64,000 bases of DNA. Origin: a virus. The stretch spans positions 62,001-126,000 of the IMG/VR virus record IMGVR_UViG_3300021963_000041. One strand, written 5' to 3'. The notes below the pieces were generated by a model that had not been told where the DNA came from, ran no database searches, and worked only from the letters and a program-made list of their open reading frames with translations. How positions within the stretch are numbered: position 1 is the first letter of the stretch; the number at the start of each line of letters is the position of its first letter. The position numbers and the translations under genes were made by a program. This document shows positions 47,786-57,507 of the stretch, piece by piece.

Positions 47786-49159
47786 TTAAGCAAGAGAACC
47801 TCCACCGGTTGGATCATATGGTACAGAGATGGCTTCACCCAAATTGCTAGTATTCTGTGCAACAGTAGTTGGTTTAATAAAACGTGGATCAGTTGTTACA
47901 CCAACCTTACAAATTTGGATATCATCCACTATAATACCAAAGAAAGAGCTATCCGATAATGATCCCGATGCCTCCAAACATAGTTGTGCTGGATATCCGT
48001 ACTGTATCACATTGAAGTTGAACTTTTCAATTTGATAGCCGGTCTGCACATCATAGAAAGACATTTGTGGACCACCCTGATAACCATGTCCAATTTTTAC
48101 AATATTATTGTCTGGTGGGTACCAACCACTAGTACCTCCAACTCTTAATCCTGGATTTGGTGCAGATGAATGCACATTGTGAATAAAGACACTCATAAAC
48201 GATCCCGTATCTGGAAAATTATCTGTGGATACTTTTCTTTTAAGGGAAAGTTGTACATTGTAGATTCCACCATTATCTGAAAAAATCTCACTAGCTCCAT
48301 AACCTGAAAAAAGCTTAAAGAAATAGTCTGTTCCATTGGTTGTTCCACTACCACTAACTGGAATAGGAAAGTATAATCTACGAGCTTTTAGTGCTTCTGT
48401 ATAATGTCTAACGGTAACTGTACCCGATCCCGATCCTGATACAGATTGTGTAACAAACGATCTACTGATTGCTGCTCTAGTGATTGCTGCACCTCCACCA
48501 ACATCAAAATATTGTCCATCAATTGATGATGTAGCGTTTGAGCTAGTTACGTTTGGCCATGTTATGTCATAAGCTACATTAGAACTATATTCAATACCAG
48601 AATAAGCATACCAACTCCCAACATATGTTGGATATTGTAATAATCCATTCCTACTATGAACGTAATACATATTTGATGCATTACCAAACTTCGGATCAGT
48701 TATATACCAACTAGATGTAACTGGGTATGCAGATACTCCAACAGAACTATAACCACCCCAATTATTTCTAAGAAAGCTTCCAGTATAGTCCGTAGAAAGT
48801 GACCATTGTCTCATTACGTAGGAAGCTCCCGAATAGGACACAGTACTGTCGGTAAATGACCATGATGGTGTTGACACATTCCATAAAAAATCTGTTGCAC
48901 AAGATCCCCACGGAAGACCTTTGTATGTTGCGTTGCTTGACGATTGTCTTGTTGATACGGTTGTGGTTACTGTCGTTGGTGGAAAGTTTAACCATCCGCC
49001 AGATACTGATGGTGTAAGCGTAGTTGCTGGGAAGTTTAAAGAAGCTGTCCACCAGAATTGTGGAAGGTATCCACTCCATATACTAGGGGTTCCAGAGCTT
49101 CCTGTCGGGCCTAACCGCTTGTAAACTAAATCGAATGACTTGATTGCTAATGTACCCAT
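47786..49159 (-). CDS. Structural protein (adhesin-like)
   Basis: A 457-residue protein. I use ATG at 49159 (MGTLAIKSFDLVYKRLGPTG), since the longer frame would begin at TTG inside the upstream gene; this start follows that stop by 2 bases. It is rich in Tyr, Trp, Ser, Thr and Gly and predicted beta-rich. A central stretch (SSNATSSIDGQYFDVGGGAA) leads to jelly-roll-like strands with FSGYGASEIFSDNGGIYNVQ, and the end has SFFGIIVDDIQICKVG, as in carbohydrate-binding modules. No precise family. Confidence 0.6.
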   Translation of the reverse strand: MGTLAIKSFDLVYKRLGPTGSSGTPSIWSGYLPQFWWTASLNFPATTLTPSVSGGWLNFPPTTVTTTVSTRQSSSNATYKGLPWGSCATDFLWNVSTPSWSFTDSTVSYSGASYVMRQWSLSTDYTGSFLRNNWGGYSSVGVSAYPVTSSWYITDPKFGNASNMYYVHSRNGLLQYPTYVGSWYAYSGIEYSSNVAYDITWPNVTSSNATSSIDGQYFDVGGGAAITRAAISRSFVTQSVSGSGSGTVTVRHYTEALKARRLYFPIPVSGSGTTNGTDYFFKLFSGYGASEIFSDNGGIYNVQLSLKRKVSTDNFPDTGSFMSVFIHNVHSSAPNPGLRVGGTSGWYPPDNNIVKIGHGYQGGPQMSFYDVQTGYQIEKFNFNVIQYGYPAQLCLEASGSLSDSSFFGIIVDDIQICKVGVTTDPRFIKPTTVAQNTSNLGEAISVPYDPTGGGSLA

Positions 49160-49161
49160 AA

Positions 49162-51279
49162 TTACCAAATAGACTCTATAAAGTCGTATGTAAAATATAA
49201 CTTATCATCTTGACAAGTGTTTGAAGTGATTGTTGTTTTAAGATTGAGAGTAACATCATCTAAGAAAGTTGTATACTCAGATTGACGACCTGTATAATCA
49301 AAATAATCAACTTTAAAATCGATTGATTGTGATAGCGATGCAGCATTGAGAAACTCTTGAGGTAGTGGTACCGCATACTGCACAATGTTTGGTGTAAAGC
49401 CATTCAATGTATACGGCTTTATACTCACCTCACTAAGATAAGCACTACCAGTTTGATTCATCTCATCAATAACTCGCGTTCTTAATAATGGTCTACCAAA
49501 CCCATTGGCATCAGTAGTAAAGTCAAATAATAATTTGCCGTAATATTTACGAGTACTTCTATCATTTACAACCTTACCAATATACTTTCCAAAACGATTT
49601 GTGTCACCTGAGTATCTAGTTTTTTCAGTGTTTCCAGTCTTATTGAAAGCTCTTGTATATATTGATGGTGTTATGAGATATGTGTTTAATGGATCGCTAT
49701 TCATATACACCTCAAGCTCTGTATAAGGATCTAGAGTTAAACTAAAGCTTAATGTATATGTTTGTTCTGTGTTGTAGTTTTGATTGTATGTTGTAGTAAA
49801 GGCAAGTGACTGTGTATATGATGCATTGCATTTAACAGAGTCGGAGTGAACCGTTGTGTTTACGGATCCTGTGATCAAGTCAAACCCGTTTGGAGTTTCT
49901 TGGTATAAACTCCAATATGTGTTTAAAAGAGAGCTAGTACTAAAGTGTCCTATCAATCTATACTCTGAATCGTGCCGAGCAAAATTCAAACCATTTGAGT
50001 ATTCGGAGTCTGTTAGATACTCCACTGGAGATACTATTTGATCATTAAGTAGTTTGTAGTCACCAACAATTGATCCTAATTTAGCTGAAGTTTTTATTCT
50101 ATATACTTGACCACTTACAGGGTTCAAATCATTAAACGTAAACTCCACATAGGATTGACTAACAGTTGAACTTGTTACATATGAATTTACATTTGGTACA
50201 AATGTAACACTCCCAGTAAACAGACTTGCTGATTTGTATGTAAATATTTCTGTAGACCTGGAGCTTAAGCTTCGTGTATTATATACAAGCACTGACGGTG
50301 CTTTATTTATTACCGCTTGAGTGCTATTTACAACCTCAACAATTGTTGCACTATATGATTGGAGTTGATCAGAAATTGATCCAGATACTTGGATAGGTCC
50401 TGATGCGCTTGGATACAAATATCTTGGTATTGATGCTGAGTCAAAAAACTCAAAATAGCCACCTAACATATCTTTTGTAAAGAATGATGAAGTTGCTGTT
50501 ACTAGTGTACCAAATCGAGATGTGTTTGTTATAGAAAAACCATTCTCTATATCGTCCTCTGCTTTACGAATTGTCGTAGGAACGCTATTCACAGTCAATG
50601 GCCTGCTAGTTGGATCTACAGTGATTGCTTTTAGATAGCCATCTAATATATCAACACTAGATGCAAAGTCTCTATCATAACCCTGAAAGTTTGATGTTAT
50701 GATTGATAGTTGGTTTATACTACTAGTTGCTGTTGTGTATGTAGCAGTACTACCAGATTGTTGATTAGAGGTTATGCGTGCTGGTGTTACCACTTGCGCA
50801 ACTGATACTGATGGCGGTTCGTCAAACAGTAGGTCTGCATTGTTTCTTTCAAAGGGTAAAATGGATATCTGACGAGCCCATCTTACATTATACTCTCCTC
50901 GAAACTCTTGTGGTATTGGATCACCATTTGTATCAATTACAGCTTCACCAACTAGATACACTGTTGCCAATCCTTGAGCCGTTATATCATATACGTCAAA
51001 CGAAATGTAATAGTTATTAAAGCGATCTACAAAATCAACAACCTCTGCAAAAATTCTCTGCCCTTCTGCATCTATAATCTCAACATCTATGGTGCTATTC
51101 AATTTCATATTTGCACCATTACCCTTTAGCTTAATGACATGACGACCTCCTCCCACTACAGTAGGGAAGTACTCTACATCAAAGTATTCTGGTGAAGATA
51201 CTGAACGATCCTCCACATAGTATGATGTGTTTGAGTAACCACGTGGTTGTGGTATCTTGTATGTTGAAAGTAAAGACAT
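49162..51279 (-). CDS. Large virion structural protein
   Basis: A 705-residue beta-rich protein. The N-terminal 150 residues (STYKIPQPRGYSNTSYYVED, then RHVIKLKGNGANMKLNSTID, then GEYNVRWARQISILPFERNN) look like an N-terminal platform domain that I have seen in marine phage structural proteins. The remainder alternates Ser/Thr-rich segments with short beta units. A TATTTATA motif ends 4 bases before the ATG and sits in the gap after the Mre11-Rad50 gene... it is the first structural gene after that island's coordinates and leads the group 51279-47227. Baseplate or fibre-connector role is likely but unproven. Confidence 0.6.
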   Translation of the reverse strand: MSLLSTYKIPQPRGYSNTSYYVEDRSVSSPEYFDVEYFPTVVGGGRHVIKLKGNGANMKLNSTIDVEIIDAEGQRIFAEVVDFVDRFNNYYISFDVYDITAQGLATVYLVGEAVIDTNGDPIPQEFRGEYNVRWARQISILPFERNNADLLFDEPPSVSVAQVVTPARITSNQQSGSTATYTTATSSINQLSIITSNFQGYDRDFASSVDILDGYLKAITVDPTSRPLTVNSVPTTIRKAEDDIENGFSITNTSRFGTLVTATSSFFTKDMLGGYFEFFDSASIPRYLYPSASGPIQVSGSISDQLQSYSATIVEVVNSTQAVINKAPSVLVYNTRSLSSRSTEIFTYKSASLFTGSVTFVPNVNSYVTSSTVSQSYVEFTFNDLNPVSGQVYRIKTSAKLGSIVGDYKLLNDQIVSPVEYLTDSEYSNGLNFARHDSEYRLIGHFSTSSLLNTYWSLYQETPNGFDLITGSVNTTVHSDSVKCNASYTQSLAFTTTYNQNYNTEQTYTLSFSLTLDPYTELEVYMNSDPLNTYLITPSIYTRAFNKTGNTEKTRYSGDTNRFGKYIGKVVNDRSTRKYYGKLLFDFTTDANGFGRPLLRTRVIDEMNQTGSAYLSEVSIKPYTLNGFTPNIVQYAVPLPQEFLNAASLSQSIDFKVDYFDYTGRQSEYTTFLDDVTLNLKTTITSNTCQDDKLYFTYDFIESIW

Positions 51280-51283
51280 TTAC

Positions 51284-51291
51284 TATAAATA
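51284..51291 (-). promoter_or_regulatory. TATTTATA motif before the 705-residue structural gene
   Basis: Ends only 4 bases before the ATG at 51279; fills the 16-base gap after the Mre11-Rad50 gene. Confidence 0.55.
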
Positions 51292-51295
51292 TCTC

Positions 51296-54200
51296 CTAAC
51301 AATTTATGTGACTCAAATCATCTTTACGCTCGATGGTAATTATGTTATCAACCATATCTCGAACAACATCGATGTGTGAGATTACTAAACTGAAACGGAA
51401 GATATCTTTCATGTAAGTGAAGAGGGTGTGCATCGAGTTTAGATTACTACTATCTAAGACCCCTAACCCCTCATCAATAGCAATGAAGTCTGGTTTTGGT
51501 AAGTTTGTAATTTTGATTAGTGCAATACGAATTGCCAAAGATGACATAAACCTCTCCATCCCAGAACTTAACTCTAGTGGCCACTTATTATCATCGTATA
51601 CAATGAATACATTGATATTTTTGCCATCCGTCTCCATCTCAACAGTAAAGTCAATAACCTGATTGAGAATGTTGTTAACGTAGTGTTGAATGTATGGAAC
51701 AGCCTTGCTGATCAGCACATACGGGATACCATCTTTACACATGGCTTTACAGTATAAGTCATAAGCTACTTGCTTATCGACTAACTCCTGCATATGCTTG
51801 ATTGATTTGTTACACTCAGCAATCGTCGTCTCTGCAATTCTAATTCTTCCGTGGTAATCTTTTACTACATTATTAAGCTTTGATAACTCAATTTTCTTAG
51901 TAGATACCTTTGTTTGAACCTCTTTGATCTCAGTCTGAATCTTCTTATTATTCTCTAGTGTTTGCGTATTTGCATTGTATGTTTGTATGTCACGCTCCAG
52001 GTTTGATATTGCATGCTTTACTGTGGCTGTTTCATGTCTAACTTTGTCGTAGGCATTTTGGTACCTGTCTACAGAAGTTTTTGCTTCATTGTATCGCTTT
52101 ACTAGTTTTTGTATCTCCTCAGCTTGATCAGCTATACTACTGTTTGCGTCAATAAAATCTGAAACATCTCTCAGTTTTTGCAAGAACTCGTGTACAGTCT
52201 TCTTGTCGCTCTCTAATTGGCTTTTTGTGTCTATAGCATCTTTAACAAACACGTTGTCACAACAATACTTGCAATTTGGATCATACTCGTGCTGTTGCAA
52301 CTTTTCAAGCTTTTCGAGCTTGTTTTTGATAGTAACCTTTAGTGTTGCTAATGTACTATCCAACTCAACCTTCTGCTGAACCTTCGCTGTATACTCCTTA
52401 TACAGCTCTGTATCGAATGATGATTTGTGTTGGTCTAGCTCAGCTTCAGATTCTGATAAAACTACCTGTTCATCCTCTAGTTTTAGATGATAGCCACTTG
52501 CTGACTCTTCTAGGTCTAATAATTTTTGATTGGAAGACTTTAGTTGAGATTCTAGTTTGTTGATATCTAACCCATCGGCATTACACGGTTGCAACTGCTT
52601 ATTAAGTTCTAGCAGTTCATCCGTTAAATCTTGGAGTTCTTCTTCAGCCTTGTCAACATCTTCTTGAGCCTTTGTATGCTTGGTCTCATTGATGTCTTTC
52701 GAACGCTCTGCGTCTCCGAGTTTTGTTTCAAAGTCTTGCTTTTGATATTCTTCAAGTACGATTGAAGCGGTTCTGTTTTCTTTATTAGCCAGCTCATATA
52801 GTGCATCAAATATTTTTAAATCAAGAAAGTTTGCTAGTAGGTCTTTCCTTTCACCTTGTGTCTTGTCAATAAAGTTTGAGTTATTCTGTTGTAGCGATAG
52901 TGCTGTAAGAATGAAGTCTTCAAACGTACCAACATATGATTGTATAATATAATTTGTATCTCGTCTTTGCTCACCATTCAATGATACTTTCTCACCTTCT
53001 GCGTTTACACACCAGAAGTCAATATCGACTCTAAGCTTTCCTTTCAGCGGTCCACTTTTGTATTTGTAAGCCTTCTTTTCGATGTAGTAATCTACTCCAC
53101 CAAGTTCAAAGTTAAACTTACACCAGAAGTCATCCTTCTTTCTGTTTAATACTTGTTCAGCTTTACTAGCTCTAAATGAATGATCAAACAAACAAAAGCA
53201 CAATGCATCTAATACAGCAGACTTACCTGCGTGGTTTGGAGCAAATAGACCGCATGTACCATCTAACTTATCAAAACTAACAACGTTGTCTTCACCATAG
53301 CTAAACATATTTGAGAACTCAAAATGCTTTGGCTTCCACACAACATTACGAGCTGTCTCACCCTGTGATATTGTCTGGTTTAAAGTTGCATTTATCTTCA
53401 ACACCGATTCTAACAACTCATCATCAATACCCTGATGTTGTAAGTAGTCTGTTATGAGTTGGTTTTGGTATTGGATATTTCTTACATCTCCCTGATGCAG
53501 CGACTCTCCAAACAACTGACTTTCATCCAAAGAACTAGCTTTATCCAACTTCTGCACCATAACATCACTGTTACGATACTCCTTTCTAATAGTTGCTAGT
53601 ATACGTTTTAGCTCTGCTGGTGATGTGTTCTTTGTACGAAGTCTGACGTTAGTCTTTGATGTGATTGGTAGATTGTCTGGTAGCACTCCATCCTCAACAT
53701 CTAACGTATAGTAACCGTAGTCATTAGGAATATCAAAGAATTCATACCCAATGTCACCCTTAGTCGTCAGATCAACTAAAGCGTAACCATGTCCTTCAAA
53801 AGACTCTCCAAAGTTCTGTTGTACTAAAGATCCTGGATAGAATATGATAGGCTCTGATTTTGACAGAATTTGACGTTTGTGTATGTCTCCCAACAAAACT
53901 AAATCATAACCAGCAAAAGTGTCCCAATCCAATCCATGAGACAATACTAACCCACTATCAACACTACTATTAGCAATAGTACCGTGGTACATTGCAATCG
54001 TGTGTTTGTACTCTTTGTTGCCTGGAATCTTGTCAAAAGTAACGTAATCCTCTTTTTCATCTAGCAACGACATTACACTGATAGCAACATCCCCTATCTC
54101 ATACAAACCAGAGTTACGTAAATAAAATAGGTTAGGATGGTTGTTAGCTTCGATGATTGGAGTAAGAGCATCTAGTCGGTTGTTGTTGTTCAAATTAGTG

Positions 54201-54481
54201 TCGTGATTCCCGGTTATCACAATTGTTGGTCTACGATCAGCTAACTCGTTGAATAGGTACGATACCATATTGATTAGCTCCGGACTCATATCAGTCTTGG
54301 CATGCACAATGTCTCCTCCAACAGTCACAATAGAGTTAGCAGGTAATGCATCAACTGCCGCAAAAAGCTTCTTAAACACCTCTTTGAACTCCTTATGGCG
54401 TTTCCAGTTGCGTAGGTGTATATCTGCAATGTGAAGAATCTTCTCCACACTTTCCATCTTACACTTTATCTTATTTATCAT
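51296..54481 (-). CDS. Fused Mre11-Rad50 (SbcD-SbcC) recombination nuclease
   Basis: A 1061-residue protein that joins both halves of the complex; T4 encodes them separately as gp47 and gp46. Residues 1-260 are the Mre11-type phosphoesterase: ADIHL (Asp20, His22), GGDIVH (Asp57), TGNHDTN (91-94), YHGTI (166) and LLGDIHKRQ (198-201). Residues about 385 onward are the Rad50-type ATPase: Walker A FAPNHAGKSAVLDAL (414-421), long coiled coil, zinc hook CKYCC in the middle, then signature LSSGMERFMSS and Walker B FIAIDEGLGVLD. It resects DNA ends for recombination-dependent replication. Starts with an ATGA overlap on the primase stop; Met9 is an alternative start. Confidence 0.93.
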   Translation of the reverse strand: MINKIKCKMESVEKILHIADIHLRNWKRHKEFKEVFKKLFAAVDALPANSIVTVGGDIVHAKTDMSPELINMVSYLFNELADRRPTIVITGNHDTNLNNNNRLDALTPIIEANNHPNLFYLRNSGLYEIGDVAISVMSLLDEKEDYVTFDKIPGNKEYKHTIAMYHGTIANSSVDSGLVLSHGLDWDTFAGYDLVLLGDIHKRQILSKSEPIIFYPGSLVQQNFGESFEGHGYALVDLTTKGDIGYEFFDIPNDYGYYTLDVEDGVLPDNLPITSKTNVRLRTKNTSPAELKRILATIRKEYRNSDVMVQKLDKASSLDESQLFGESLHQGDVRNIQYQNQLITDYLQHQGIDDELLESVLKINATLNQTISQGETARNVVWKPKHFEFSNMFSYGEDNVVSFDKLDGTCGLFAPNHAGKSAVLDALCFCLFDHSFRASKAEQVLNRKKDDFWCKFNFELGGVDYYIEKKAYKYKSGPLKGKLRVDIDFWCVNAEGEKVSLNGEQRRDTNYIIQSYVGTFEDFILTALSLQQNNSNFIDKTQGERKDLLANFLDLKIFDALYELANKENRTASIVLEEYQKQDFETKLGDAERSKDINETKHTKAQEDVDKAEEELQDLTDELLELNKQLQPCNADGLDINKLESQLKSSNQKLLDLEESASGYHLKLEDEQVVLSESEAELDQHKSSFDTELYKEYTAKVQQKVELDSTLATLKVTIKNKLEKLEKLQQHEYDPNCKYCCDNVFVKDAIDTKSQLESDKKTVHEFLQKLRDVSDFIDANSSIADQAEEIQKLVKRYNEAKTSVDRYQNAYDKVRHETATVKHAISNLERDIQTYNANTQTLENNKKIQTEIKEVQTKVSTKKIELSKLNNVVKDYHGRIRIAETTIAECNKSIKHMQELVDKQVAYDLYCKAMCKDGIPYVLISKAVPYIQHYVNNILNQVIDFTVEMETDGKNINVFIVYDDNKWPLELSSGMERFMSSLAIRIALIKITNLPKPDFIAIDEGLGVLDSSNLNSMHTLFTYMKDIFRFSLVISHIDVVRDMVDNIITIERKDDLSHINC

Positions 54482-55401
54482 AGCATCATTTTATACGTTA
54501 TCAAGTCAAAGAAGTCGACTTTTTTTGCCTTATTTATTGAATCTACCATCACCTCATAACCAACATCACCAGGATCTTTTCCTGGCACTTGTATCACATA
54601 TACTTCAATACCGTTGTTGAGAAAGTACTCAACCTCCTTAATAGAATCTTTGAAAGCATCTTTATCTAGAGCTAGGTAAATCTTCTGAACTTTCTCTGTT
54701 AGTATCTTTGTACGCAAGCTACTGAGTATCTTCTTACCAAACAGTGGTATTGCATTTCTCTTTGTTGCGATTGCATCATACACACCCTCTACAATGATTA
54801 TTGGCTCTTTCCAGTTAATCTGATTTTCAAGCCCAATCACATCCTTAGATACGGGTGGATTCTTATGCGATATAGTTGTGTTGTAGTAACTGCGTCCAAC
54901 GTAGTAGTTGAGTAAGCCAGCCTCATTGTAGCTAGGAACAATCAACATTCCTGCATAAGGTCCTTCCTCACAATAACCCACCTGATACCTTAAAATGTCT
55001 AGTGGAGTTAGCTTTCTCACACTCAAAGCGTAGTGTAAAGCGTTTTTGTAGTCAGGAGTGTTTTGTGTTATGTATAGTGGTTTGTAATGCTCTGGTAAGC
55101 CAACAATCTCTCTTGCAAAGTCCGTCTTACTACTTGGTCTGGAATCACCATACAGTTCACGAATCTTCTTGTAAGTTTGTGTAGGTGCATTACTCTTCTT
55201 TAATAGAGAGATAAGCGTTTGACCTTTACTATCACATACCCAGCAATGCCACTTCTGTGTGTTGAGATTAACTTGTAATTTTGGCTTATAGTGATTGCAG
55301 AATGGGCAGTGATAACTTATCTCTCCATCCTTTCTATGCTGCACACTCGATCCTAAATGATCGTCTAATAGATGTTTTGCTTGCAGTAGATTGACACTCA
55401 T
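54478..55401 (-). CDS. DnaG-type DNA primase (zinc finger plus TOPRIM)
   Basis: A 307-residue protein. Residues 31-56 form the CHC2-type zinc finger: HCPFCNHYKP (Cys32, Cys35) and WHCWVCDSKG (Cys53, Cys56). Residues about 200-280 are a TOPRIM domain: PIIIVEGVYDAIAT with Glu205 and Asp209, and YLALDKDAFKD with Asp246 and Asp248. This fits a compact phage primase that makes RNA primers for lagging strands. It has no helicase domain and no C-terminal helicase-binding extension is obvious. Overlaps the Mre11-Rad50 gene by 4 bases. No TATTTATA motif precedes it. Confidence 0.9.
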   Translation of the reverse strand: MSVNLLQAKHLLDDHLGSSVQHRKDGEISYHCPFCNHYKPKLQVNLNTQKWHCWVCDSKGQTLISLLKKSNAPTQTYKKIRELYGDSRPSSKTDFAREIVGLPEHYKPLYITQNTPDYKNALHYALSVRKLTPLDILRYQVGYCEEGPYAGMLIVPSYNEAGLLNYYVGRSYYNTTISHKNPPVSKDVIGLENQINWKEPIIIVEGVYDAIATKRNAIPLFGKKILSSLRTKILTEKVQKIYLALDKDAFKDSIKEVEYFLNNGIEVYVIQVPGKDPGDVGYEVMVDSINKAKKVDFFDLITYKMML

Positions 55402-55437
55402 ACTCCAACTATACGACTTTTATTTCAATAAGCAAAA

Positions 55438-55839
55438 TTAATTGAACCAGTCTGTTGGAATTTCTTTGTCAGCGAATTTAAACCCATACTTCACACACCA
55501 ATCAGCGTATGTCGTTTTTGAGCCTTTGCGAAGTTTGTTTTTTGAATTTTGGAACACAAATCGAATATCTAACTCAGGATACTGATCCTTTATTAATATA
55601 TGCTTTTTTCTGTCTTCTGCAACGAATCTACCTTTAGTTTCTATAAAAATTCCGTTAGGTAGTTTGAAGTCTGGAGTGTATGTGTGGTTTGTAGCAGGTT
55701 TAATGTATTTTATCTTATGCTGCTCATATTCACCATCAATACCCTTCTGCTTTAATGATTCGTCTAGGTCAACCTCGAGACCACTACGGTATCCTTTGAC
55801 CTTTGCGGCTTGTGTTTTAGTGTAACGCTTTCTTGCCAT
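55438..55839 (-). CDS. T7 endonuclease I-like Holliday junction resolvase
   Basis: A 133-residue protein. The acidic catalytic set lines up with T7 gp3 at a constant offset of two: Glu22 (SGLEVD), Glu37 (GEYEQ), Asp57 (YTPDFKLPNG), Glu67 and Lys69 (FIETKGRF). The end ADWCVKYGFKFADKEIPTDW is also typical. The enzyme cuts branched DNA, which is needed to resolve packaging concatemers and recombination intermediates. It lies 12 bases after a structural gene and 36 bases before the primase gene, so it begins the replication and recombination island. Confidence 0.92.
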   Translation of the reverse strand: MARKRYTKTQAAKVKGYRSGLEVDLDESLKQKGIDGEYEQHKIKYIKPATNHTYTPDFKLPNGIFIETKGRFVAEDRKKHILIKDQYPELDIRFVFQNSKNKLRKGSKTTYADWCVKYGFKFADKEIPTDWFN

Positions 55840-55851
55840 AACTTATTTTAA

Positions 55852-57507
55852 TTACCGATCTAACCTAATAACAAATGTTGTATCTACGTTGTCCGGTGTT
55901 TGTATTGGTGTATTTAATTTTGCGACTGCTAGCATTCTTCCATAGTCGTCATACAAACCTATTGAAGTAACAAACGGTTTGAAACTTGAACCAGTTACAA
56001 ATGGTTTATATTCATATTGATTGTGTGATGCATTGTAATACTGTAGTGTTGGGTTACAACTCATTCCAAACTCACCTGGTCCAACTGTGCATGAAATCTC
56101 AGTCTCCCATATAGTATGTGTACCTCTACAGTCTACGTTGGTGACTGTACCAAATTTACTTGGAATAGCTCCTAACACCATCATACCATGATTATAGAAA
56201 ACATTACCCATAAACAAATTGCCCACTCCAACAGTGTGAAATAATACATCAACTTCTGTTGTATTTAAAGATTCTCTGTATAGTTTGACATTATCAATGA
56301 TGCCATTAAAACCCCTATCACCCTCGTAAGAGTTTCCAATATACACGTTTGACAGATTTGATGTCTCTTTATCTAGGAAGCTATACGATCCAGAGTTTAC
56401 TGAACAACTTGCTGCACTATTCACATGCAATGTCACTAATGATCCGGTCTTGCTTACAGCAATATGATACATCCTATCTTGCTCGATTGTTGCCGAACTA
56501 GTTAGATAAAGTAATTCTGATCCAGTATCCTTTTCAAACGCTACCTTATTACTTCCCGATGTAATATATAATCTATATGGTGATCTATTTGGAGTTGTTT
56601 GTGTGAATATGTTACCATCCTCATCAACACGCAATTCTTCAATTGGACCTTGTTTTGCTATAAGCATTGATCCAGATGGATGTTGTGGCATCTGACTAGG
56701 ATTAATAATTAAGCTGAAAGCAAATGGACTATTTTCAAAATTGTAAGCGTGATTATATTCTTGTACTACGTTTGGTTTAATTAAGATACTAGAAGATAAA
56801 CTAGATGTAAAATGCCAAGAAGCACCAAGAAAATCCTTTTCCGACATTTGTGGCGATGCACCTTGTCTATACACACTCTGTACATTGTTGTAGTTGGATT
56901 CCATTTGCCATAAGCCTGGATTAAAACTACTAGTGAAAGACACAACTCCTCCATTCAAATATCGGTAAACGATTTCAGATGGCCATTCGCCAACCAAAGC
57001 TCGCTCAACAGACGATGTGTAGTTTGTTGCAGAGCCACCTATAAATTTTCCATACGGTGAGTAAAAACCGCTACCAGAAATATGTAAGTTGCCTAAGCTG
57101 TCATCTAATAAAGTCCAGTTAGTGTTTAATAAACTTCCTGAGTAAGTTCCACTGACTGGTATCATATAGCAATCCATATCTATAACAACTGAGTCAGTCA
57201 TTATGGCTTCACCAAACTTTGATTGTGGAATACTTATCACATAAGCCTGATCTTCTAACGAGCGAAATTGCTTATTAATATTACCACTACCAAAAGAGGC
57301 TTTAGTATTACCATAGAAGTCTCTATAATATAGGTGGTCTATTGATCTATGAACAATGCGTTGAAATTTACCATTTGCAGTTATTGGTTCGTCATTGTGT
57401 AGCTGAATGTTGCCTTGATCAAAATTAACATGCAATACATTATCCTCCTTGTAGGCTGCTAAAGGATTGTAATCTGCTCTATATATTGTGTATATGCTGT
57501 TTATCAT
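55852..57507 (-). CDS. Structural protein with LamG-like domain
   Basis: A 551-residue protein. Residues about 235-435 form a LamG/concanavalin-like beta sandwich: FAFSLIINPSQMPQHPSGSM, then DRMYHIAVSKTGSLVTLHVN and FNGIIDNVKLYRESLN, the usual strand pattern. The C-terminal 40 residues (VTSIGLYDDYGRMLAVAKLN) match those of the 360-residue protein nearby. LamG folds often bind sugars. The start overlaps the upstream structural gene by 4 bases. Virion surface or baseplate-associated protein is the likely role. Confidence 0.7.
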   Translation of the reverse strand: MINSIYTIYRADYNPLAAYKEDNVLHVNFDQGNIQLHNDEPITANGKFQRIVHRSIDHLYYRDFYGNTKASFGSGNINKQFRSLEDQAYVISIPQSKFGEAIMTDSVVIDMDCYMIPVSGTYSGSLLNTNWTLLDDSLGNLHISGSGFYSPYGKFIGGSATNYTSSVERALVGEWPSEIVYRYLNGGVVSFTSSFNPGLWQMESNYNNVQSVYRQGASPQMSEKDFLGASWHFTSSLSSSILIKPNVVQEYNHAYNFENSPFAFSLIINPSQMPQHPSGSMLIAKQGPIEELRVDEDGNIFTQTTPNRSPYRLYITSGSNKVAFEKDTGSELLYLTSSATIEQDRMYHIAVSKTGSLVTLHVNSAASCSVNSGSYSFLDKETSNLSNVYIGNSYEGDRGFNGIIDNVKLYRESLNTTEVDVLFHTVGVGNLFMGNVFYNHGMMVLGAIPSKFGTVTNVDCRGTHTIWETEISCTVGPGEFGMSCNPTLQYYNASHNQYEYKPFVTGSSFKPFVTSIGLYDDYGRMLAVAKLNTPIQTPDNVDTTFVIRLDR

